Position numbers and translations under genes: made by a program. A stretch of 64,000 nucleotides of DNA from Sphingomonas koreensis (lineage in GTDB: Bacteria; Pseudomonadota; Alphaproteobacteria; Sphingomonadales; Sphingomonadaceae). Of the stretch, positions 25,332-36,799 are shown piece by piece. The DNA is taken from assembly GCF_002797435.1 (NCBI RefSeq), contig NZ_PGEN01000001.1, positions 682,001 to 746,000 of the forward strand, written 5' to 3'. Numbering within the stretch: the stretch's first letter is position 1; the number at the start of each line of letters is the position of its first letter. The notes under the pieces are model-generated. The model was not told the origin of the DNA and made no database searches. It worked only from the letters and a program-made list of their open reading frames with translations.

Positions 25332-26441
25332 TCAGGCCATGGCGGGGACCCTCTCCTCCCCATCCCGCTGCCAAGGCTCGCCCGCCTCCCCCTCCCCGCG
25401 GCACATGGCGAGCCAGGCGTCGCGTTCGGCAAGGCCGGAGGCGATGAACGGCGCCATCTCGCGCGCACGCAGCGCCGCGACCGCCTCCGCCTCCTCCTCG
25501 GTCAGCTCGCGCTCATAATCCTCGTAGTCCGGTTCGCTCTCCTCCTCCCCGTCGAACCCGTCGGGCGGCGGAAAATTGGTGCGCCACGCCTCCATATGAC
25601 CGCACCACCAGACGCGCTGGGCGCGGTTCGCAGCATCCAGTTCATGAAGTTCACGCAACTCGCGATCGATGCTGCTCTCCCTGGGCTCATGCGGCGGCGC
25701 GGGCTCGGGCGGGGCGAGCTGGACCAGCCCGGCCGCCTCGGCCCGCACCCATTGCTCGGCGGTCCAGTTCGCGCGGTCGGCGGGATCGAGGTCCGCGGTG
25801 TCGAGCGGCTCGGCGATGTCGGTATGGGTGCGCAGCCAGCGATCGGCGCGGGCGAGCGTGCGGATCGGGGCGAGATCGTCCTGCGACGCCTCCACCCCGG
25901 CAGCGCCGAGCCGCGCGGCAAGGAACAGGCCGGCGCGCGCCGGGGCGGCATCGCGCGCGACGAGATCGAGCAGCTGCTCGAAATCGGCGGCGGCGAGGCG
26001 CACCGCGGCGGCATTGGCATCGGTGCAGGCGGCGTCGGCGCGGCGATCGAGCCGGCTCAACATGCGGAAGGCCAGGACATTGTCGTGGCGGTGGCGCGTG
26101 ACGGTGCGGCCGTCATCGGCGGTGACCGTGGTGCGGACGCCGTTGAAGGCGCGCTCCATCAACTCGTCGGCGAGCACGTCGCGCGCATGGAGCAGGGCAG
26201 CGTCCCAGCCGAGGCGGAAGGCGGCGCCGCGCGCGGCATTGCGCAGCGAATAGGCCGACCGCGGCGACATATCGACGATGGCGCACGCCCGGGTGACGGT
26301 GTGGCCGAGCGACAGCGCGACGAGGAAGCGCTTCTGCTTCTCCGCGGTCCAGCCGTCATAGCGGGTGTTGTCGGGGACGCCGGGTTCGAGCGGGTGGAGG
26401 GCGGCGTGAGTGAAATCGGCTTCGGTGGCGATCGCGTTCAT
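25332..26441 (-). CDS. protein of unknown function with terminase-small-subunit-like HTH N-terminus
   Basis: A 369-residue soluble protein. The first ~85 residues (WTAEKQKRFLVALSLGHT, then VTRACAIVDMSPRSAYSL) look like the helix-turn-helix of phage terminase small subunits. The middle is Ala-rich helical. The C-terminus is very acidic (GEEESEPDYEDYERELTEEE). No ATPase or nuclease motif is visible and no phage genes surround it. It contains a copy of the dispersed nonamer repeat (RELRELHEL). I do not know its function. Confidence 0.7.
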   Translation of the reverse strand: MNAIATEADFTHAALHPLEPGVPDNTRYDGWTAEKQKRFLVALSLGHTVTRACAIVDMSPRSAYSLRNAARGAAFRLGWDAALLHARDVLADELMERAFNGVRTTVTADDGRTVTRHRHDNVLAFRMLSRLDRRADAACTDANAAAVRLAAADFEQLLDLVARDAAPARAGLFLAARLGAAGVEASQDDLAPIRTLARADRWLRTHTDIAEPLDTADLDPADRANWTAEQWVRAEAAGLVQLAPPEPAPPHEPRESSIDRELRELHELDAANRAQRVWWCGHMEAWRTNFPPPDGFDGEEESEPDYEDYERELTEEEAEAVAALRAREMAPFIASGLAERDAWLAMCRGEGEAGEPWQRDGEERVPAMA

Positions 26442-26542
26442 GGCGTGTCCTCTCGTGAGGTGTGGAGGACCGTTTAGGTATGCCGGAACGGGGGCTGTAG
26501 GAAAGTTCTATTTTTGTTCTTGATTGCGGGCGTGGGGAAGAA

Positions 26543-26692
26543 GAAAGAAGATTGATTTCACGCGGAGGCGCGAAGAGGTTGGCCTGTCTTGCGGAGTCAG
26601 CCGCTATCGATCGACCAATGCGTCCTGGCAGACAGCGCGGCCAACCCTGATCTCCGCGCCTCCGCGCCTCCGCGTGAACCAAACCTTCTTTG
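26543..26692. repeat. long imperfect inverted repeat in a 356-bp gene-free spacer
   Basis: The spacer 26442-26797 has no supported gene. Its left arm (about 26543-26590, core TTCACGCGGAGGCGCGAAGA) is mirrored at about 26637-26692 (CCGCGCCTCCGCGTGAACCA and flanks), with GGCCAACC and TTCTTT also paired. A further GCGTGAACCAAA partial copy occurs near 26731. Next to it lies CCTCCGACAAGCTCAGGACA, which looks like another dispersed-repeat core. The region reads as a landing zone for repeats. Confidence 0.6.
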
Positions 26693-26742
26693 CGCTTTCG
26701 CGCCCCTCCGACAAGCTCAGGACAGACTTCGCGTGAACCAAA

Positions 26743-26757
26743 TCGCGATCATCGCGA
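26743..26757. promoter_or_regulatory. palindrome TCGCGAT-C-ATCGCGA upstream of the DUF433 gene
   Basis: A perfect 7+7 inverted repeat about 40 bp before the DUF433 start, followed by a related half site (TTGCGATTCTCGCGG). Toxin-antitoxin operons are commonly autoregulated through such a palindrome. The regulator assignment is inference. Confidence 0.4.
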
Positions 26758-26797
26758 ACCAGTTGCGATTCTCGCGGATTCAACACATCTTGATGTG

Positions 26798-27031
26798 ATG
26801 ACGCTGGCAGGCTTCTCGCGCATTTCGGTGGACCCGCAGGTCTGTGGCGGGCGCCCGGTCGTGACCGGGACGCGCGTGCGGGTGAGCGACGTGCTGGAGA
26901 TGCTGGCGGGCGGTGCGACGCCGGCGGAGATCGCGGCGGACTATCCCTATCTGAGCGAGGATGATGCGCGCGCGGTGCTGGCCTATGCGGCGGCCCAAGC
27001 GGACCATCCGGTAGTGTTCGCCGTCGAATGA
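26798..27031 (+). CDS. DUF433 antitoxin-like protein
   Basis: A 77-residue protein with the DUF433 pattern: RISVDPQVCGGRPVVTGTRV, then VSDVLEMLAGGATPAEI and YPYLSEDDARAVLAYA. DUF433 proteins are usually encoded just before a DUF5615 PIN-like toxin and overlap it. Here the ATGA overlap is present, but the toxin breaks off after a few codons (27028). This is therefore probably an orphaned antitoxin. Confidence 0.88.
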   Translation: MTLAGFSRISVDPQVCGGRPVVTGTRVRVSDVLEMLAGGATPAEIAADYPYLSEDDARAVLAYAAAQADHPVVFAVE

Positions 27032-27144
27032 AATTCCTGATCGACGCGCAATTCCAGGAACGAAATAAGAACATTTTGCTTGCGAAATTGCAAGTCACTG
27101 CTATACCGCGTTCGCCTTCTGGGGAGAGCCATGACCATTTATGA
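27028..27144 (+). pseudogene. truncated DUF5615 PIN-like toxin remnant
   Basis: The frame overlapping the DUF433 stop begins MKFLIDAQF, the standard start of DUF5615 PIN-like proteins including the first acidic metal ligand. After about residue 8-9 the sequence no longer resembles the family, turns AT-rich and stops at codon 39. The rest of the toxin is not found before uvrA. The break marks the left boundary of the AT-rich insert. Confidence 0.65.
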
Positions 27145-27670
27145 ACCCGCCGAAGCGTCCCTTTTAACAAAGGGGGCGGTTCACAAGCTCGCTGAATCGA
27201 TAGCGACCCAAGTCGGCTGGGAGCCAGGAAGTGACATCCATTCCGTAATCTCAAATCTCGGCGGCTGCGTCGAAATTGAGGACACCCTTCTAACCGACCC
27301 AGGGCAGACCGGCAGCCTTTATGTAGACGGGCCTCAGAAATTTCGGATAATAGTCCCATCTCACACAAGTCCAGAGCGAGATCGTTTTACAATTGCTCAC
27401 GAGTTTGGACATTTTGTTCTGCACTATCTTTGGCAAAGACAAAGAAATCCGAGTTATCCAGAAAAGGTCGTTGCGTTTCGCCACGGCTCCAAACGGATAG
27501 AGTGGGAAGCGAATTGGTTTGCCGGCGCGTTTTTGATGCCCGCCGATCTTTTTCGCCATGCTTACGAAGCGAAGAATGGCGACTTGTGGCAGATTGCAGA
27601 CCAATTCAGGGTGTCGTCCAAGGCAGCCGAAGTACGGGCAAAAGATTTAGGCCTTTTACCAAATGGCTAA
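27131..27670 (+). CDS. ImmA/IrrE-family metallo-endopeptidase
   Basis: A 179-residue zinc protease-like protein. The HEFGH motif (residues 90-94, in FTIAHEFGHFVLHYL) and the downstream EWEANWFAGAFLMP block with the third ligand are both intact. Relatives cleave phage or stress repressors (ImmA, IrrE) or act in toxin systems. No DNA-binding domain is fused. ATG 27131 follows GGGGAG; the upstream extension has no site. Base composition is clearly more AT-rich than the flanks. It overlaps the next gene by 8 bp. Confidence 0.88.
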   Translation: MTIYEPAEASLLTKGAVHKLAESIATQVGWEPGSDIHSVISNLGGCVEIEDTLLTDPGQTGSLYVDGPQKFRIIVPSHTSPERDRFTIAHEFGHFVLHYLWQRQRNPSYPEKVVAFRHGSKRIEWEANWFAGAFLMPADLFRHAYEAKNGDLWQIADQFRVSSKAAEVRAKDLGLLPNG

Positions 27671-28769
27671 GGCCCCGCAGTTTCTTGAACCACGGCTTCG
27701 TCTATTCCTAGGGGCAGATATCATAGGGTCGACCGCACTAAAGCAAACACGTCTCGGCGCCCATAAGGTACCGACTGATCAAGCTTCAAAAGGTCCGGCA
27801 TGGTTTTCTGCCATCCAAGGCTTCTACTTTGAAGCTGCGCAAGCATTTCTTTTTGATTGGGAAAAATCAAAATCTGCGAGTGAAAATGCAGAAGTTTTGT
27901 ACGGCCCCGCCCCCACACTTTGGAAAACCGTAGGGGATGAGGTTCTATTCGTAAAACTGCTTACCGACCATCGCCAATTGTCGATCACTTTACAGTGCTG
28001 GATGCGGGCATTGGCACGAATGAAGGAGTTTCTTAAGACCGAAAGCTCTCTGCTGGATGTAAAGTCAACTTGCTGGACAGCAGGCTTCCCTTTCAGGAAT
28101 CGGGAGGTAGTCTTGGACCCTGACGTTCAAACAAAGCAGGGAAGAATTGAGGACTACTACAGAGAAAGTGGCAAGCTTTTAAACGAACACTATAAGAAAC
28201 CATCCAAAAGCCGGCTGGCCATTGACTACATAGGGCCGTCAATTGACACTGGATTTCGTTTATCCGGCTACGCATCCGGCAGAAAATTCATATGCAGTGT
28301 TGATGTCGCATATCTTATATCAATGACTCAGGTTGACGGAGAGGTTGATAGGATTGATTTTTATTACGATGGATCAGCATCGCTGAAAGGGGTTCTTGGC
28401 GGATCAAACTACCCTATATTTTGGGTAGACATGAGCTCAGGCGAATCGCTTGCAAGAAAAGAAGATAAGTTAAAAACGCAATCCGCGTGTGCCAGCCAAG
28501 ATGTGAAAGAGTACTGCGAGGCATTTTATATTGAGCATCGGCAATTTACATTTCGCCCATTTATTGAAGGTGATATCGGGCAAACCTTGGCAAAAAAGCC
28601 TCCGTGGTACGAAGAGTATCACAGGACGCTCGTTGAAAATTTTCTTGTTCCGGAAACTGACTATGCCGCAGATGACAGCGCTGAGGCGCTAAAACCGGGT
28701 CAAGAAATCGAAGATGCGGATATTGAGGGCGTCGTTTCACGGCTGAAAGTCAAAAGAGACGAAAACTGA
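27663..28769 (+). CDS. divergent class III nucleotide-cyclase-like protein
   Basis: A 368-residue protein not matching a named family at sight, but with the three cyclase blocks in order. Residues 12-28 (LRLFLGADIIGSTALKQ) place metal ligand Asp19. Residues 88-93 (KTVGDE) supply Lys88 and Asp92. Residues 188-200 (DYIGPSIDTGFRL) match the D-x2-G-x3-N-x3-R block, with Arg199 kept and Asp195 where Asn is usual. The acidic C-terminal ~80 residues are unassigned. AT-rich like its partner: my hand count at 28261-28320 gives 25/60 G+C, against 36/60 at 28921-28980. It overlaps the ImmA/IrrE gene by 8 bp. Confidence 0.6.
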   Translation: MAKAPQFLEPRLRLFLGADIIGSTALKQTRLGAHKVPTDQASKGPAWFSAIQGFYFEAAQAFLFDWEKSKSASENAEVLYGPAPTLWKTVGDEVLFVKLLTDHRQLSITLQCWMRALARMKEFLKTESSLLDVKSTCWTAGFPFRNREVVLDPDVQTKQGRIEDYYRESGKLLNEHYKKPSKSRLAIDYIGPSIDTGFRLSGYASGRKFICSVDVAYLISMTQVDGEVDRIDFYYDGSASLKGVLGGSNYPIFWVDMSSGESLARKEDKLKTQSACASQDVKEYCEAFYIEHRQFTFRPFIEGDIGQTLAKKPPWYEEYHRTLVENFLVPETDYAADDSAEALKPGQEIEDADIEGVVSRLKVKRDEN

Positions 28770-28782
28770 CCGTCAAGAAGCT

Positions 28783-31785
<3,003 letters not shown>

Positions 31786-31899
31786 ACGGAACACCTATGC
31801 TGAAGAATATGGGTCAGACTCATGGGGCGTGGTTCTAGCTTTGTTCTTGGGAGGAAGCTAGAGGGGAGATAGGGTACGGAGGCGCGGGATGCGAGGGGG

Positions 31900-32193
31900 T
31901 CAGGCTGCCAGCAACAGCTCGATATGGTCCGCTGCTCTCGCGAACTCGAAGCAGAGCTGGTCACGCTCGTCGTCGGGGAGCCAGCGCGCCATCTGGGGGA
32001 AGACGGTCCGGTGATAGCGGAAGGTCCGCTCATCCCAGGGCGACACATCTTCGGCGGCGCGTGCGACGGAGAGGATCTCGAGCAATTCCGCTCGCACCTC
32101 TTCCACATCGGGGAGGTAGGAGTCGGGCGCGGCCGCATCGCCGAGATCGAAGCCCAACTGCGCCGGACCGGATGCGTTCGGATCGCTCATCAC
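31900..32193 (-). CDS. hypothetical protein (97 aa)
   Basis: A soluble acidic protein of 97 residues, helical in look, with VEEVRAELLEILSVARAAED and then DERTFRYHRTVFPQMARWL and CFEFARAADHIELLL. It starts 74 bp from the divergent restriction-methylation gene. I do not recognise the family. Good ORF quality and repeat-free composition favour a real gene, and it may belong with the restriction locus. Confidence 0.6.
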   Translation of the reverse strand: MMSDPNASGPAQLGFDLGDAAAPDSYLPDVEEVRAELLEILSVARAAEDVSPWDERTFRYHRTVFPQMARWLPDDERDQLCFEFARAADHIELLLAA

Positions 32194-32267
32194 ACTCTCT
32201 AAGTCATTGCGCCAGTTGCGCGGAACACAAGCAGACCGCTAAGGCGTGACGGTAGCGGAGGGGTGGG

Positions 32268-35200
32268 ATGACGCAAGCCGACGGGCTCGAAAAAGCTGTG
32301 GGAAGTTTCGGCGCAGCGGCGAAGGCCAAGCTGAACCAGGGCGGCCAGCCCGAGGACCAGCTGCGCGCACCGCTTGAGACGCTGTTCGCGGCGCTGGCGG
32401 CGGAGACAGCGGCAGCGGCAGCGGGCACGATGACGATGATCGGCGAGGCGTCGCTGGCCGATCTGCGCACCCGGCCCGACTATGCGGTGCAGGTCAACAA
32501 GGCGCTGATCGGCTTTGTCGAGGTCAAGGCACCCGGCAAGGGTTTTGACCCGCGCAAGTTCAAGGACAAGCACGACAAGGAGCAGTGGGAGCGGCTGAAG
32601 GCGCTGCCCAACCTGATCTATACCGACGGCAACGGCTTTTCGCTGTGGCGCGACGGAAAGCTGGAGGGCGACATCGTCCGGATGGACGGCGATGTCGAAA
32701 CGTCCGGCGCGGCGCTGAAGGCGCCCCCATCCCTGCTGCGCCTGATCGGCGACTTCCTGAGCTGGGCGCCGATTCCGCCGCGCAATGCCAAGGAACTGGC
32801 GACAATCGCGGCGCGGCTGTGCCGGTTCCTGCGCGACGAGGTCGAGGAGCAGCTGCGCATCAAGAATGCGGAACTGGTCGCGCTGAAGGAAGATTGGCAG
32901 GCGCTGTTGTTCCCCGACGCCGACGACGCGAAATTCGCGGACGGTTATGCACAGGCGGTGACGTTCGGCCTGTTGATGGCAAAGTCGCGCAAGCTGACAC
33001 TGGCGGACGGACTGGACAGTGTGGCCAAGGCGCTGGGCAAGACCGACACGCTGATCGGCACCGCACTGCGCCTGTTGACCGAGCAGGAGGAGACGCTGGG
33101 CGCATCGCTGAAGGCGATGGTGCGCGTCCTGGACGAGGTCGTGTGGGACAAGGTGTCGAAGGGCGATCCGGAAGCGTGGCTGTATTTCTACGAAGACTTT
33201 CTGGACGTTTACGACAAGAAGCTGCGCCGCCAGACCGGGTCCTATTACACCCCGCCGCAAGTGGTGAACACGATGGTGCGGCTGTGCGACGAGGCGCTGA
33301 AATCGTCGTCGCGCTTTGCGGTGCCCAAGGGGCTGGCGAGCGACCAGGTGCATATCGCCGACCCCGCGACGGGATCGGGCACGTTCCTGCTGGCGACGCT
33401 GAACGCGATCAAGGATCAGGTGGTTCGCGACGAGGGCGAAGGCGCGGTGCCGGGGGCGATCACCGACGCGGCGAAGCGGATGTATGGCTTCGAGCTGCAA
33501 TTCGGCGCCTATGCCGTCGCCGAACTGCGCCTGCTGGCCGAGATGCTGGAGATGGGTGCGCAGGGCAGCCCGGCGCTGTTCGTCACCGACACGCTGAGCG
33601 ACCCCTATGCCGATGTCGAAACCGGCCAAGGCATTTATCGCGAAATTTCCAGGTCGCGGCGCGAGGCGAACAAGGTCAAGCGCGAGCAGCCGATCACGGT
33701 GGTGATCGGGAATCCGCCGTATAAGGAAAAGGCCAAGGGCAAAGGGAGTTAGGTCGAGAAAGGCCGCTTCAAGAACGGGAAGGACGCGCCACTCAATGAC
33801 TGGCAGCCGCCCGCGGCGTGGGGTGTGGGCGCGCACGCCAAGCATCTGCGCAACCTGTACGTCTATTTCTGGCGCTGGGCTGCGTGGAAGGTGTTCGAGC
33901 AGGGCGCGGGCGGGCGCGACCTCACCCCTCCCCAGCAGGAGCAATTGTCGGGAATCGTGTGCTACATCACCGTCGCCGGGTTCCTGAACGGGCCGGGATT
34001 CCAGAAGATGCGCAGCGACCTGCGTCGCGATTGCGATGAAATCTGGGTGATCGACTGCACGCCCGAGGGGCACCAGCCCGAGGTCGCGACGCGCATTTTT
34101 CAGGGTGTACAGCAGCCGGTGTGCATCGTGATCGCGTCACGATCCGCGGCGAGTGATCCGGCGGTTCCAGCCCGAGTCCGGTTTCTGGCGCTGGCCAAGG
34201 GGCGGCGCGAGGCGAAGTTCGATCAGCTCGAAAAGTTGATGCTGGACGGCAAGGGGTGGAGCGATGCGTCGAAGGACTGGCGTGCTCCGTTCCTGCCCGA
34301 ACTCGCGGGAGGCTGGGCGAATTTCGCGGCACTGGATGCAGTGATCGGCGATTGCGGATCGGGCGTGATGCCGGGGCGGACCTGGATCATTGCGCCGGAT
34401 GCGGGGTCGTTGAAGGACCGGTGGGACCGGCTGGTGAATGAGCCCGACGATGCGACGCGGGCAACGTTGTTTCATCCGCACGAAGGCGGCGACAAGACAG
34501 TGGCCAAAGCCAGTACCAAAGGTCTGGCGGGACATCACAAGGAACTGAAGTCGATCGAGACTCTGCTGGAAGAAGCTAAGCACGAAACCAGCCACGCATC
34601 CGCGAAGGCGGCGCTGAAGTGCATCGAGCCGACGCGCATTGGATTTCGCTCATTCGACCGCCAATGGATATTACCCGACAACCGGATCATAAATCGCCCA
34701 AATCCTTCGCTGTGGAATGACTTTTCGTCCAAGCAGATGTTTCTGACGGCTCCAATGGATCGGACACCTTCAAACGGACCGTCGCTTACGGCAACCGCGC
34801 TCATTCCCGACCTGCATCACTACAATGGCCGTGGAGGCCGCGTCTTCGCCCTCTGGAAAGACGCCGCCGCGACCGAAACCAATGTCTCGACCGCTGCGCT
34901 CGCCGCCCTCTCCAAAGCCTATGGCGAGGCGGTCGATCCGGTCGATCTGTTCGCCTATGTCGCCGCGTTGCTGGCGCATCCGGCCTATACGGCGCGGTTC
35001 AGGGAGGATTTGATCCAGCCGGGACTGCGCGTGCCGATGACCGCCGATGCGAAGCTGTTCGCGGAAGCCGCCGCCATCGGGCGCGAGGTGATCTGGCTGC
35101 ACAGTTTCGGCGAGCGTTTTGGCGAAGGGCGTCCGGCAGGCGCACCGCGCAAGCCGGGCGGGCCGACGATTCCCAAGGACGGTGCGATCCCGACGACGCC

Positions 35201-35567
35201 GGAGGGCTTTCCCGACAGCATCGATTATGATCCGGCGCTGCGCCGCCTGAAGATCGGCACCGGCTTTATCGACCGGGTCGAGCCCGAAGTCTGGGCCTAT
35301 GAAGTGTCGGGCAAGCAGGTGCTGCGCCAATGGTTCAGCTATCGCAAGAAGAACCGCGAGCGTCCAGTGATCGGCGACAAGCGCCCGCCATCGAAGCTGG
35401 GCGAAATCCAGCCGGACCATTGGTTGCCCGAATATACCAGCGAGCTGGTCAACGTGCTGCACGTCCTGACGCTGCTGACCGAACTGGAGCCGATACAGGT
35501 AGCGCTGTTGGACAAGATCTGCGACGGCCCGCTGATCCCGGCGTCGAAGCTGGAGAAAGCGAAATAA
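32268..35567 (+). pseudogene. type IIG/ISP-like restriction enzyme with N6-adenine methylase domain, interrupted by an amber codon
   Basis: One frame of 1099 codons is broken only by TAG at 33750-33752 (codon 495). Residues ~60-100 look like a PD-(D/E)xK nuclease (RPDYAV then GFVEVKAPGKG). Residues ~365-380 are the SAM motif DPATGSGTFLLATL, and NPPY lies near residue 482. The C-terminal ~600 residues look like a type ISP specificity region. No helicase is present. The stop falls 12 codons after NPPY, where a Trp (TGG) would fit. A GGAGGGG site precedes ATG 32268. Downstream codons remain open, so the change is recent or suppressed. Confidence 0.85.
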
Positions 35568-35609
35568 GCGAGGTTTGTGGCGCGGGCGTACCTGAGGAGA
35601 CCTAGCCCC

Positions 35610-36791
35610 CTACCCCGCCGCCCGGCACAGCATGTCCGTCGCCAGCGCCACGCGAGATTCCGCGGTCTCGCGGTTGGTGGCGTCGTTCCGCACCCCACGC
35701 GTCTCGGTATTGAACGCCAGCAGGGTCGCGACGCCCTGATCGGGGCACAGGCTCAGATAGGCGCGGAAGCCGTTCTGGTCGCCATTATGGCCGATCACGC
35801 GAACGCCCTCGACCCGGTCGATGAAGAAGGACAGGCCGACCTGCGTGGTCGTGGCCATGCGGCCCTGGCTGAAATCCTCGCCCGCGGGCAGCTGGGGTTG
35901 CCACATCTCCTCCAGCGACGCGCGCTTGAGGATCAGGTCGTAATCGGCCTTTCGGGCCGGGTCGCCGAGGAGGAAGGCGGCGTATTTCGCCATGTCGGGC
36001 ATCGGCGCGTTGAGGCCGCCATTGGAGACGGTGACGCCGGTGTCGGCGTCGAACGGCGCTGCGCTGCGCTTGCCGTCGCGGATATGGTAGCTGCGCGCGC
36101 GGTGGCGCAGCAGATGCGGCGGGGTGCGGTCGAAATAGCTGGCATACATGCCGAGCGGGCGCAGGATGTTCTTGTCGATATAGACTTCGTAATCCTCCCC
36201 CGACAGGCGCTCGATCACCTGGCCGAGATAGACGATGCCCGGGTTGGAATAGCTGTAGCGGCTGCCGGGTTTGAACTCGACCTGCGTATAGGGGAACATT
36301 GCTTCGAGCTGCTTCCAGCCCGGCGGCTCGAACGGCTGCCAGTCCTTGTCGCGCCACGGCCAGGTGCCGTTGCGGAAGCCCGCACTGTGGCTGAGCAACT
36401 GGCGGATGGTGATCGCGCCGGTGTCGCCATAGGGGTTGTGGACCCTTGCCAGCTCGGGGACGTACTTCACGATCGGGTCGTCGAGCTTGAGCAGGCCGCG
36501 ATCGCGCAACTGCAGGATCGCGATGCCGGTCATCGTCTTGGTGACCGAAGCCCAGTGATAGATGGTGTCGGCGTCCACGGGCACATGCGCCTCGGCATCC
36601 TGCTCGCCGAGATGGTCGGCGGCGAGCGTGCGGCCTTTGCGGATCAGGTAGAAGCTGCTGCCGGCGATATTGGCGCGCTGAACCTCGGCGCGATGAAGCT
36701 TGCGGAAATCGTTCAGCGCGCGATCGAGCGGGGCGTCCTGCGCCGCGGCAGGCACGGCGAGGAGCAGGCAGGCGGCGATGTGGCGGAGCAT
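35610..36791 (-). CDS. secreted serine hydrolase, beta-lactamase fold
   Basis: A 393-residue protein with a signal peptide (cleavage near AAAQ). The active-site Ser and Lys are in ASVTKTMTGIAIL, the YSN motif is in YSYSNPGIVYLGQVIERLSG, and HNG in GHNGDQNGF replaces KTG. It probably cleaves an ester, D-peptide or beta-lactam-like substrate in the periplasm. It starts 8 bp after the penicillin-acylase gene with an AGGGGG site, so the two are co-transcribed. It is a distant paralogue of the gene at 16579. Confidence 0.9.
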   Translation of the reverse strand: MLRHIAACLLLAVPAAAQDAPLDRALNDFRKLHRAEVQRANIAGSSFYLIRKGRTLAADHLGEQDAEAHVPVDADTIYHWASVTKTMTGIAILQLRDRGLLKLDDPIVKYVPELARVHNPYGDTGAITIRQLLSHSAGFRNGTWPWRDKDWQPFEPPGWKQLEAMFPYTQVEFKPGSRYSYSNPGIVYLGQVIERLSGEDYEVYIDKNILRPLGMYASYFDRTPPHLLRHRARSYHIRDGKRSAAPFDADTGVTVSNGGLNAPMPDMAKYAAFLLGDPARKADYDLILKRASLEEMWQPQLPAGEDFSQGRMATTTQVGLSFFIDRVEGVRVIGHNGDQNGFRAYLSLCPDQGVATLLAFNTETRGVRNDATNRETAESRVALATDMLCRAAG

Positions 36792-36799
36792 GGTCCCCC

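Noticed and set aside
26543..26692. CRISPR array
   Set aside because: Repeats are inverted and few, with no regular spacers and no cas genes.
27131..28769. Calling the protease-cyclase pair a Pycsar system
   Set aside because: No recognised Pycsar effector (TM, TIR or other cyclic-nucleotide-binding domain) is present and the cyclase match is remote. Kept only as a hypothesis.
32268..35567. Two separate genes instead of one interrupted gene
   Set aside because: Both halves are in the same frame and together make one standard nuclease-methylase-specificity protein. The second half has no good start or ribosome site right after the stop.
35610..36791. True class C beta-lactamase
   Set aside because: SxxK and YSN are present but KTG is replaced by HNG. 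The pattern fits the wider esterase/peptidase group, so resistance cannot be claimed.
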